From: Stieleria neptunia
Lineage (GTDB): Bacteria > Planctomycetota > Planctomycetia > Pirellulales > Pirellulaceae
Assembly (NCBI RefSeq): GCF_007754155.1
Contig: NZ_CP037423.1
Coordinates: 6,134,567-6,198,566 of the forward strand
Reading direction: 5' to 3'
DNA: 64,000 bases
The first letter of the stretch is position 1. Each line of letters begins with the position of its first letter. The position numbers and the translations under genes were made by a program. This document shows positions 46,721-55,245 of the stretch, one piece after another. Below the pieces are notes generated by a model. The model did no database searches. It was given only the letters and a program-made list of their open reading frames with translations, and had not been told where the DNA came from.

Positions 46721-48913
46721 CTAGCGTGCCCAACCCGCCGATGGATTTCGCCAATCGGAGCTTGGCGGTGGCGTTGACTGCGGTGGCGTTGACTGCGATG
46801 GCGACGTGGACGCGGCAGTCGCTGCCGGTCGACCGATGCGTCGCGGCACCGCGACCTGCCGCGGTGCATGATCCGACGACTCGCCGCCGTGGCGGCTCGG
46901 GCTCGGCGGCGTCGCGGCCGACGAGGGCATCGTTGGGGGCGTCTGTGTGGGCGTCGGCATGCCGGAGGACTGTGTGGCGGGCAGCCTTGTCGAGGACAGC
47001 TCTCTGCCGGATGCGTCATGCGGCAGATCGTCCACTGCGGAAAGATCCAACGGACTCGAGTCAAGCGTTGCCGGCTTCGCCTGAGTTTCATCGGCGGCTT
47101 CGGCGGGCGAAGCAATCACCGTGGATCGGTAGTCATCGTGCAAGAAGTTGATCTCACCCGAACACTCCGATTGCACGGGGCGAATGCCTTCGTTGATCAA
47201 CAGCGTTCCCATCGCGCGTTGCAATTGGACCAGCGCAATCATGTACGCCGATTCGACCTTCACCAAGTCCTTTTCCGCATCGGTCCGACGTTGTTGTGCA
47301 TCGAGCAAGTTTTCCAGCTTGATGCCGACGCGAGAATCATCGCCACCAATGATCCGCCACTGGACCGTCAAGATGTTCTCTTCGGTCACCGCGGTCGACA
47401 ACACGTTGCGTTTGCTGATCAGCTGTTTCTCAAAGCGTTCCAAATCGATCAGCGCGGATTCGACGTCGAACTGGGTTTGCTGGATCACTTCGCGCAGTCG
47501 CTGGGATCGCTCACGTGCCCTCAACAAGGCTTCACGGTGCTGAGCCCGAAATGCCCGTTGGCCTCGCGGGAGTTCGAACTCCAGTCCCGTCGAGAGCCCG
47601 GGGGCATTATCGAACTGTTCGCCGAAAGACCTCGCGACCTTGCTGGCCCCGTTGAGCTGCGATAGGTAGCCGTTGAAGACCCAATTGAGCTGCGGTTCCA
47701 GCTCGGCCCGCGCGACACGCAACTCCAACGCGGAGAGTTCGACGTCAGACGTCGCGGCGCGAACTTCGGGGCGGTTTTGCAGCGCCTGTGCGACGGCATC
47801 GCGCAAGTTCCACCGCACGGAGTCGGTCACCGGGGCGGCCATCGGGATCAGCTCCAAATCGCTGTCCGCTCCGATCATCGCTTCACTGCCCACCAAGGCG
47901 GCTAGACGTGCCTGTTGCTTTTTCAGACCGGCTTCCAGGTCGATCACCTGATCGGCGCGGCGTGCCACGCGTTGTTTGGCTTTGGTGATTTCAATCAACG
48001 CGGCGTCGAAATCTTTGCGGCTGACCAACAATCGTTCGATGTTGCGACTGCGGGCGAGCAATTCGCGTTGCTGCGTCAGTTGGGCCCGGGACTCGTACAA
48101 TTTCCAATAGGCGGCGATCACATCGGCGATACGTTGCTCAACTGCCCCCCGCATGTCCTGCCATGCGACGCGGCTTTCGATCCGAGCCTGGGTAACCAAC
48201 CGCTCGTTGTAGTAACGCCCTCCGCGCGACAACAGCGGCTTGGTCAAGCTGAGACTCAGCCGTGCGTTCCCCTGGTCTCGCGGAACGAAGAAGGAACTGT
48301 TGCTGTCCAAGAAACCGATTTCCTGGGTCCATTCCAACTCCGTCCCCGTGCGTGTTTTCTTTCGCACGCCGCCGCTGAAGTTGAGCGACTTTTCACGCAA
48401 ACGATCTGCCCCGCCGGTCGTGAGGGTGTTCCCCACGGGATCATTGGTCGCCCCGAGATTGCCGCTCAACAGAATCGTCGAATCGAATTCGGCGTCCTGC
48501 TGAACAATCCGTTGGAACGTCGAACTGGCCTCATAACCGACGCTCAAGATGCGGGGGCTGTGGGCGAGCGTATCGAGCAGAATCGTTTCTAGGTCGAAGC
48601 GAACCCAGCGATCACGATCGAGCACTTGCTGGGTGACTCGATCGGTCCACCACTGCATCGCTGCCGTTTCACCGGCAAGTGTCGGACCCGGCAGACGCGG
48701 GACCGGCGCCGGGGGCAGGCGTTTCGGCAAACTGCCGACCGCGGGTGCCTGGTCCGCCGGCGTTTGGTCGGCCGGCGGCGAAGGATTCGCCTGGGGAATC
48801 CCCAATCCTCGGCTGCCCGGAGGGCTTTCGGCATACACACCGTGCACCATCGTCATGGCGGACACCATGACAATCGCAACGAGTTTATGCAGATCGAATC
48901 CCATCCGTGGCAT
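46721..48913 (-). CDS. TolC-family outer-membrane channel protein
   Basis: 730 residues from ATG 48913; the ORF upstream to 49279 carries no signal. A signal peptide (about 1-29, ending VYAES) is followed by a Pro-rich segment. A TolC-like core follows with paired helical repeats: ILLDTLAHSPRILSVGYEASSTFQRIVQQDAEFDS; EQRIADVIAAYWKLYESRAQLTQQRELLARSRNIERLLV; LRDAVAQALQNRPEVRAATSDVELSALELRVARAELEPQLNWVF; and a C-terminal set. A Pro/Ser/Thr-rich tail of more than 100 residues follows the last TolC block. It is the first gene of the operon. It supplies the outer-membrane duct; the long tail is unusual. Confidence 0.88.
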   Translation of the reverse strand: MPRMGFDLHKLVAIVMVSAMTMVHGVYAESPPGSRGLGIPQANPSPPADQTPADQAPAVGSLPKRLPPAPVPRLPGPTLAGETAAMQWWTDRVTQQVLDRDRWVRFDLETILLDTLAHSPRILSVGYEASSTFQRIVQQDAEFDSTILLSGNLGATNDPVGNTLTTGGADRLREKSLNFSGGVRKKTRTGTELEWTQEIGFLDSNSSFFVPRDQGNARLSLSLTKPLLSRGGRYYNERLVTQARIESRVAWQDMRGAVEQRIADVIAAYWKLYESRAQLTQQRELLARSRNIERLLVSRKDFDAALIEITKAKQRVARRADQVIDLEAGLKKQQARLAALVGSEAMIGADSDLELIPMAAPVTDSVRWNLRDAVAQALQNRPEVRAATSDVELSALELRVARAELEPQLNWVFNGYLSQLNGASKVARSFGEQFDNAPGLSTGLEFELPRGQRAFRAQHREALLRARERSQRLREVIQQTQFDVESALIDLERFEKQLISKRNVLSTAVTEENILTVQWRIIGGDDSRVGIKLENLLDAQQRRTDAEKDLVKVESAYMIALVQLQRAMGTLLINEGIRPVQSECSGEINFLHDDYRSTVIASPAEAADETQAKPATLDSSPLDLSAVDDLPHDASGRELSSTRLPATQSSGMPTPTQTPPTMPSSAATPPSPSRHGGESSDHAPRQVAVPRRIGRPAATAASTSPSQSTPPQSTPPPSSDWRNPSAGWAR

Positions 48914-49355
48914 CAAATTCTCGTGTAAGTCCTTCACGAACGCGCATTCCAAGCGGATTGCAGCGGCATGCAATGTCAGGGATCGGTCGCAACGGTGATT
49001 CGGATCGATCCGCCACGACGAAATGGCGTGTTCACGGCACGGCAGACGAGAACAATCCTCACAGACGGCAAGGTTTACCCAATGCCTGCAAGACGGTTCG
49101 GCATGTTGGCAGACGCAGCCCGCCCATTGGAAGTAGACGCGACGCGTCAGCCCTCGCGGCCTCTGACACTCGCTGGCCGTTGCGATCCGCACAACCGCCC
49201 ATCGCGGCGCAATCCCGTTTTCTTTTCGTGTGCCGGATGACTTGCTGGCGATTCCCCGCCCCCGTGCCCATAGGCGCAAGCAAAACTTGGCTCGATACCG
49301 GGGTGGCGACGCCCCGAGCTGACCGCATCCTCTCGTTTTCGTCTAAAGCTGCACC
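48914..49355. other. Gene-free divergent spacer
   Basis: Spacer between the TolC-like operon (minus) and the GGDEF gene (plus). The overlapping open frames lack start sites and families. Both promoters should lie here, but no motif was secure enough to mark. Confidence 0.45.
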
Positions 49356-51755
49356 TTGGGTAGGGTCTATCTCCAATCGATTCGCCTCGCAATTGCGTTG
49401 GTCTGCCTCGGTGCTAGCCTGATTTTGGCTAGTCACTGGTTCGGGCTATTGCCCGATGTGACGAAAATCGAAGGTGCGTCACGGCGACGTCTCAGCGAGG
49501 CCGTCGCGGTCAACGCGGCAGCCCACGTTCGAAAACAACAGTGGGTGGACCTGCGTGCGACGGCCGAAACACTGGTCGATCGCGACGCCGACCTGCTCTC
49601 CATCGGGGTTCGCAGCAAGCACGGGGATTTGAAAGTCAATGCCGGGCACCACGACGATCTGTGGCGTCGCGTGGCGAGCGACAGCCGAGGAATCGACGCG
49701 ATCACCGTGCCGATCACGCTGAACCGTCGCGATTGGGGCGAGGTCGAATTCTGCTACCGAGCCCCCGACCAATCGACCTTTGGTGCGATTGCCGAACACC
49801 CCCTGATGCGTTTGCTGGCGTTCTACTGCATCACCGGAGTGTTCGGTTACACGCTGTTTGTGGGCAAGGTGATGCGGGTTTTCAGCACCACCCAGGTGGT
49901 GCCCGAACGTGTTCGCCAAGCTCTCGACACGCTCGCCGAGGGTTTGTTGGTGCTGGATGAAAAAGCCAAGATCGTGCTGGCCAACCGCGCGTTTGCCGAA
50001 ACCGTCGATGTGCCCAGCGAGCTGTTGGTGGAATCGCGGGCAAACGAGTTGCCTTGGACGTTTGAGTCTGACCGATCCGACCATGATTTCCCCTGGATGA
50101 CGGCGATCGATGAATCCGCCACGATCACCGAACAGATTCTGCACCTGAAGGTCGACGACGGTGCCGAGCGAATATTCTCGGTCAACGCAGCCCCGATCGG
50201 TGGCGGCAACGCTCGACGCGGGGCACTGGCGACGTTCCGCGACGTGACCCACATCGAAGAACATCGCAAACAGCTCGAAGCGATGCTGTCGATGTTGCGT
50301 GAAAGTCGCGATGAGATCGAAGAGAAGAATCGAGAACTGGAAATCCTGGCGACGACCGACGCATTGACCGGTTGCCTGAACCGACGCGCCTTTTTCGAAC
50401 GGTTCGGCCACTTGTGGAAAACGGCCGCGGCGGAACAGAAACCGCTTTCGTGCATCATGTTCGACAACGACCACTTCAAACGCGTCAACGATACCTACGG
50501 CCACGGCGTCGGCGACGATGTGTTGCGAGAAGTGTCTCGTGTGCTCCGAGAAAACCACGGCGGACACGGACTGGTCTGTCGCTACGGGGGTGAAGAATTC
50601 TGTGTGCTGCTGCCCGGCATCGATTTTGAATCCGCGCTCGATCTGGCCGAACAAACCAGGGCGTCGATCGAACAAATCACGTTCAAGGAACCCGCTCAAC
50701 TTCGCTTGACCGCCAGCGTCGGTGTTTCCGAGACACGCTTCAACGCCTCCGATCCCCAGGAATTGATCAATCAAGCCGACGTTTGCCTGTACGCCGCCAA
50801 ACGGGGCGGACGCAATTGCGTGATTCCCTACAGCCCGGAACTTTCGCAAATGGATGGCGAAGAATCCGATTCGCGTGAACGCACCGAAATTCCCTACCAA
50901 GCCGTCACCGCGCTGATCGCATCGCTGTCTTATCGCGATGCCGCCACCGCACAGCACAGCCGCCGTGTGGCGGACCTCTGTTCGCGTGTCTCCAAACAGT
51001 ACATGGACTCGGCCAGCCAATACGTCCTGGAGATCGCCGCGCTGCTGCACGACATCGGCAAAGTCGGTGTCTCCGATGAAATCTTACTCAAACGCGGAAA
51101 ACTCAGCCCCGACGAAATGGAACTGATCGCCTGGCATGATCGCATCGGCGTGGAACTGATCGAAACCGCGTTCGAGTGCGAAGAGCTGACCGAAACGGTT
51201 CAGTTTCGACAAGCACATTTTGACGGCTCGGGACGCTTTCGAAATCTGCCGGTCGGCGTGGAAATCCCCATCGGGGCTCGCATCCTGTCGATCTGCGACA
51301 GCTATGACTCGATGGTTTCCGACCGCGTCTATCGCGACGGTTGCTCGCATCAGGTGGCCATCGAGGAATTGCGGCGCTACGCCGGCTCTCAATTCGATCC
51401 CGAATTGGTGGAACACTTCGCCAGCGTCATCACCAGCAAACCCGAGCCGGACGCGACGACCAACAGCGAAGCGGCGATCCAAATCGGTTTTCAAGTCGAA
51501 CGCCTCGCCGCAGCCATCGACAACCAAGACACCGAGGGGATGCAGACGCTGGCGGAACGTTTGGGAATGTACGCCCGTCGCTGCGACATCGATTCGATCG
51601 CCAAAGCCGCCGATCGAATCCGCCAGCGGGCCAGCGAACAAGAAATCTCCTGGCTCGACCTGCTGCGAGACACCAACGAACTGCTCGAGTTGTGCCGCAC
51701 CACCCAATCGGAACTCATCGAGCACCAACACGAAAACGAGTCCCCGGTCGGCTAG
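49356..51755 (+). CDS. Membrane PAS-GGDEF-HD-GYP-like cyclic-di-GMP enzyme
   Basis: 799 residues. Membrane helices at about 10-29 and 150-172 enclose a periplasmic sensor region. A PAS-like domain (about 185-305) and a coiled helix lead into a GGDEF domain with the active RYGGEEF (411-415 GGEEF), so diguanylate cyclase activity is likely; no RxxD inhibitory site is seen. A second domain is HD-GYP-like: HSRRVADLC, LLHDIGKVG (565-569), DGSGRF in place of HHExxDGxGYP (621-628), and CDSYDSMVSDRVYR. The C-terminal 100 residues form a helical HPt-like bundle without the phospho-His. The start is TTG 49356, with no better alternative. It makes and perhaps degrades cyclic-di-GMP. Confidence 0.88.
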   Translation: MGRVYLQSIRLAIALVCLGASLILASHWFGLLPDVTKIEGASRRRLSEAVAVNAAAHVRKQQWVDLRATAETLVDRDADLLSIGVRSKHGDLKVNAGHHDDLWRRVASDSRGIDAITVPITLNRRDWGEVEFCYRAPDQSTFGAIAEHPLMRLLAFYCITGVFGYTLFVGKVMRVFSTTQVVPERVRQALDTLAEGLLVLDEKAKIVLANRAFAETVDVPSELLVESRANELPWTFESDRSDHDFPWMTAIDESATITEQILHLKVDDGAERIFSVNAAPIGGGNARRGALATFRDVTHIEEHRKQLEAMLSMLRESRDEIEEKNRELEILATTDALTGCLNRRAFFERFGHLWKTAAAEQKPLSCIMFDNDHFKRVNDTYGHGVGDDVLREVSRVLRENHGGHGLVCRYGGEEFCVLLPGIDFESALDLAEQTRASIEQITFKEPAQLRLTASVGVSETRFNASDPQELINQADVCLYAAKRGGRNCVIPYSPELSQMDGEESDSRERTEIPYQAVTALIASLSYRDAATAQHSRRVADLCSRVSKQYMDSASQYVLEIAALLHDIGKVGVSDEILLKRGKLSPDEMELIAWHDRIGVELIETAFECEELTETVQFRQAHFDGSGRFRNLPVGVEIPIGARILSICDSYDSMVSDRVYRDGCSHQVAIEELRRYAGSQFDPELVEHFASVITSKPEPDATTNSEAAIQIGFQVERLAAAIDNQDTEGMQTLAERLGMYARRCDIDSIAKAADRIRQRASEQEISWLDLLRDTNELLELCRTTQSELIEHQHENESPVG

Positions 51756-51819
51756 GACCTCCCGCCACCCCCACGCCACTGGCTGACGCCACGTGCCATC
51801 GACTTTGGCTCTCAAGGTG

Positions 51820-51897
51820 TTAGCGGAACGGCGCGAGCCGTCCGGTCGCGCTTCAAAAACACCGTGAAAGACCGGAGGGCTCGCGCCCTACCGCTAA
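51820..51897. repeat. Family C palindrome, intact copy
   Basis: TTAGCGGAACGGCGCGAGCC...GGCTCGCGCCCTACCGCTAA is almost identical to the left half of the 17162-17363 copy and shares its flank (CCCCGCTTGG-GTCAA). Around it lie inverted GACGCCACGTGCC/CTCACGCCACGTGC stretches. The rest of 51756-52131 carries no gene. Confidence 0.85.
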
Positions 51898-52131
51898 CAA
51901 AAAATACCCCGCTTGGCGTCAAGGTAGCTGGCATTGGGCTCACGCCACGTGCTGAGATGTCATCCCAGCGGGACGCGTCAGCGACCGGCGCGTGGCGATC
52001 CCGCCACCCACGCATTTGCCAGCAAATCACGTGCAACCCTGTGCTGGAAACTGCGATTTTCAACTGGCCCCTTCATCGGTCATACTGACCGGATTGATCG
52101 CGGGTGACGAAATCTCAGGGAAGGGTTCCAA

Positions 52132-53316
52132 GTGGACGTGCTATCGCCAAATCACGACGAATTCGGATTCGGGGTCGATCCCTTCAATCCGCGTACCGCG
52201 CGTCCGGTTGAAGCCGTCGGGGCGACATCCAAGTCCAAGCTGAAACGACAAATCACCCAGTCCTGTCCCCGCGTTCCCGGTGTTTATGGGATGCTCGACC
52301 GCGCGGGGGATCTGATTTATGTCGGGAAGAGCAAATCGCTGCGGAGTCGGCTACTCAGCTATTTCAGTGCTGCCAATGAAGACGAGAAAGGCGGCCGCAT
52401 CATCGAAAACACCCGTGCGATTCAATGGGAGACGCAACCGAGTGAGTTTGCGGCCTTGCTGCGAGAACAACAGCTGATTCGCCAATTCACACCGCGGTGG
52501 AACGTGCAAGGCGTTCCCAAACGTCAGCGGCCGGTCTACCTGTGTTTGGGGCGTGCGCCGGCACCCCAGTTCTTTCTCTCGCCAAAGATTCCCAAAGACT
52601 ACATCGCGCTGCAGGGGCCGTTTTTTGGTGCCAAACGGATGGCCAACGCCGTCGACGCACTCAACAAAGTCTTTCGGTTGCGCGATTGCAGCCAACAGCA
52701 GACGTTCGAATTTGCCGAACAACTTTCACTGTTCCAAATCGATCATCGTCCCGGCTGTTTGCGGCTGGAATTGAACACCTGCCTGGGCCCTTGCGCGGCC
52801 GCTTGCACGCGTGGGGAATACGCCAGCCAAGTCAACGCGGCGGAAAGCTTTTTGGATGGATTCAATGACGAACCGCTGATCGCGCTCCAGGATCGCATGG
52901 AATCCGCTTCGGCCAATCGTCAATACGAACTGGCCGGTCGGGCACACCAGACGCTCAAGTCGCTTCGCTACGTGCACCGAAAACTCATCCTCTTGGCGAA
53001 CGCACGTCGCAAGTACAGCTTTGTCTATGCGGTCCCCGGGTTTGATGGCTGCCACACCTGGTACCTGATCCATTGCGGCGAAGTCAGCGCGGTCGCCGCC
53101 ACGCCGATCGGCAGCGACGGTTATCAAGCGATCAAACCGATCATCAACGGTTGGAAAGCCACCTTGGAAAGCGCCGCGGACCGCGGACACGGCCCGTTTC
53201 CTTACACGCTGGGCACGGTCGCATCGTGGTTCAAAAAACATCCCGCAGAGCTCGATCGCACCTTCGCGCCCGAACAGGCCGGCCGAAAGTACTATCGCAA
53301 ATCGATGACCGCTTAG
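52132..53316 (+). CDS. UvrC N-terminal-half protein: GIY-YIG nuclease with iron-sulphur-type Cys motif
   Basis: 394 residues from GTG 52132. The GIY-YIG domain (about 48-125) reads GVYGMLD...LIYVGKSKSLRSRL..YF with Arg and Glu catalytic positions (Glu in EFAALLREQQLIRQF). FRLRDCSQ and RPGCLRLELNTCLGPCAAACTRGEY parallel the four-Cys cluster site of UvrC. A UVR-like helical segment (about 245-295) follows. The RNase-H-like second nuclease and HhH domains of UvrC are missing, as in Cho-type proteins. It probably makes a single incision in a repair or processing reaction, either beside UvrABC or independently. A strong inverted repeat follows its stop. Confidence 0.85.
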   Translation: MDVLSPNHDEFGFGVDPFNPRTARPVEAVGATSKSKLKRQITQSCPRVPGVYGMLDRAGDLIYVGKSKSLRSRLLSYFSAANEDEKGGRIIENTRAIQWETQPSEFAALLREQQLIRQFTPRWNVQGVPKRQRPVYLCLGRAPAPQFFLSPKIPKDYIALQGPFFGAKRMANAVDALNKVFRLRDCSQQQTFEFAEQLSLFQIDHRPGCLRLELNTCLGPCAAACTRGEYASQVNAAESFLDGFNDEPLIALQDRMESASANRQYELAGRAHQTLKSLRYVHRKLILLANARRKYSFVYAVPGFDGCHTWYLIHCGEVSAVAATPIGSDGYQAIKPIINGWKATLESAADRGHGPFPYTLGTVASWFKKHPAELDRTFAPEQAGRKYYRKSMTA

Positions 53317-53317
53317 C

Positions 53318-53340
53318 AAAAAGGTGTCCGACACCTTTTT
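53318..53340. terminator. Perfect inverted repeat with T-tract
   Basis: AAAAAGGTGTC and GACACCTTTTT (11-bp arms around a single C) begin two bases after the UvrC-like stop. Convergent with the PQQ-like gene, it can act on both strands as a Rho-independent terminator. Confidence 0.75.
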
Positions 53341-53393
53341 GGTAAGCAAGGCGATCTAGGCACCCGGGGTTAACTGACAGGTCCGAGTGAATC

Positions 53394-54635
53394 TCAGTCC
53401 GCAACTTTGATCAGTCCGCGTTCGCTGCGGAAGTACAGCGCGTCGCCGCTGACCGCCGGGCTGGCCAACACGGACTCGCCCAGCTCCGATTCCGCGATCA
53501 CTTCGCCCTTGTCGCCTTGATCTTCGACGACGATGACTTTCCCGTCCGACCCGACGATGTAGATCCCCGTCGCCGTCATCACCGGAGTGGCCCAGACGTT
53601 GCTCAATTTACCGAGCCGCGCTTGCCACAGAATCGACCCGTCGCTGATCGAACCGGCCATCAACGTGCTCCCGCGCCCCATGTAGATTCGATCGTTGGAA
53701 GCGACGGGACTGCAGCGTTGCGGACGCAGCTTGTTACTTTGCCACTGGATCGTCGCAACCGCGTCGTCACCGTCGGTCTCCGCCGCACTCAACCGGATCG
53801 CCGTCGTGGATTGACCGGGAACGATGATGTAGGGGGACGCAAACGTACTCGATGCGGTTCCATCCCCGGAGACGTCAAAGCGTTTGAGCACCTTGCCGGT
53901 TTTGACGTCCACCAGTTCCACTCCCCGACCGTTGTGCATCGCGACGGCGGAGATGCCGTCTTCGGTTTGTACCAGTTGCGGCGACGACCAATTGGACGAC
54001 GCGTTTCGCGCGTTGGTCCACAAAATCTCGCCAGTCTTGGCATCGATTCCCGCCGCAAACGAATCGCCCTGGTTTTCAAGTTGCACCACGACCACACCGT
54101 CGACGACGACCGGCGAACTGCTCATGCTGATATCGTTGCCGGTCTTGGGACGATCGATCGCCAAAGCCCGATACCACACCAAATGTCCGGCGAGATCATA
54201 GCAGACCAAGTCGCAGCTGCTGAACAATGCGAAGACCCGCTCGCCGTCACTCGCCGGCGTGGGGGACGCGTTGGAACTGGTCGGGTGCGTGAACGGTCGG
54301 CCCGTGGCACGCATCGGCCGCGACCAACGCAATTTGCCGTCGGCGACTGAATAGGATTCGACATACAGATCCCGTTCGTCTTCCCCGCCGCATCCGGTCA
54401 CAATCACTCGATCCCCGATAACCAGCGGACCGCCAATCCCACGCCCCGTCGTGGTCGTCCGCCACGCAATGTTGTTGCCGGATTCGGCATCAAATTCGGC
54501 AGGGGTTTTTGCCTCGGGAGCAAACGAGCGACCGTCACCGCGAAATCCGAGCCAATCGTCGGCATCGACGACGCAAGAGGTCAACGCGAGTGCGACGGCG
54601 GTGACACAACGGATCGAAAATCGAGAGCGGATCAT
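53394..54635 (-). CDS. Secreted PQQ-like beta-propeller protein
   Basis: About 413 residues from ATG 54635 (ATG 54653 six residues upstream is possible). The signal MIRSRFSIRCVTAVALALTS ends before a Cys, TSC, so it may be a lipoprotein. The body has PQQ-propeller blades: GGPLVIGDRVIVTGC, DGKLRWSRPM, DLAGHLVWYRAL, SSSPVVVDGVVVVQLE, DAKTGEILWTNAR and ASPAVSGDALYFRSERGLI. Such planctomycete proteins are usually called outer-membrane assembly lipoprotein BamB-like or PQQ-binding-like; a dehydrogenase active site (Cys-Cys) is not seen. It stands alone on the minus strand. Confidence 0.82.
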   Translation of the reverse strand: MIRSRFSIRCVTAVALALTSCVVDADDWLGFRGDGRSFAPEAKTPAEFDAESGNNIAWRTTTTGRGIGGPLVIGDRVIVTGCGGEDERDLYVESYSVADGKLRWSRPMRATGRPFTHPTSSNASPTPASDGERVFALFSSCDLVCYDLAGHLVWYRALAIDRPKTGNDISMSSSPVVVDGVVVVQLENQGDSFAAGIDAKTGEILWTNARNASSNWSSPQLVQTEDGISAVAMHNGRGVELVDVKTGKVLKRFDVSGDGTASSTFASPYIIVPGQSTTAIRLSAAETDGDDAVATIQWQSNKLRPQRCSPVASNDRIYMGRGSTLMAGSISDGSILWQARLGKLSNVWATPVMTATGIYIVGSDGKVIVVEDQGDKGEVIAESELGESVLASPAVSGDALYFRSERGLIKVAD

Positions 54636-55077
54636 TTGGAACCTGAATGGCATCGAGAGATTCGTGAGGATTCGGCGGGTCGGATCATCAACGGGCTTGC
54701 GTTGGACGTGCCGCAGCAGTTTAAAGCATTCACAGATCGTGTGCAGGACGCCAGTCCGCCCCCCGGGCACATCCGGGACGACGCGCGACGGTGTTCCCCA
54801 CCCACCTTGCGCGGATTGTTTTCCACACCCCATCAGTCCCCCTCGCTGCCGGGGCATCGGTATCTACACAATGACAGTCACCTCCCTGGCAGGGAGGGTC
54901 GAGCGCAGCGAGGGTCGAGCGGTCGTCGCTGAGCGATTCCGAGCCACATCGACCCTCGCCGCGTCGAGCGTAAACTCCTCCGCCACCCTCCCAGGGGACG
55001 TCGATTGTAGAAGTGGCGGAGTTGATCGTAGCGGAAATCGTCAAGACTTTCGCGAGCCGCCGACCCTCTCTGGCGTT

Positions 55078-55162
55078 TGCTTGCTGCGCAAACGCCGTCT
55101 CTCCCAGAGGGAGAGAAACGAAATCGATTGCCAAATCCTGCAGTAAAAGAAGCGACGTCCCG
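55078..55162. repeat. Dispersed repeat family G, copy 2
   Basis: TGCTGCGCAAACGCCGTCTC...TTGCCAAATCC...CAGTAAAAGAAGCGACGTCCC matches 23704-23789. The surrounding 54654-55245 gap has no gene; it also holds inverted GAGGGTCGAGCG/AGCGAGGGTCGA stretches near 54894-54930 and a PQQ-gene leader. Confidence 0.7.
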
Positions 55163-55245
55163 AGGGAGCGTGACTTCAACTCTTGCGACTGGCGTAGAGA
55201 GACCAGTACCTGACAGGCAGATGGACAAGCGCGACGTGTGGCAAC

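Noticed and set aside
46645..47115. In-frame N-terminal extension of the HlyD gene
   Set aside because: It overlaps the TolC-like gene and has Arg/Pro-rich composition typical of a shadow frame.
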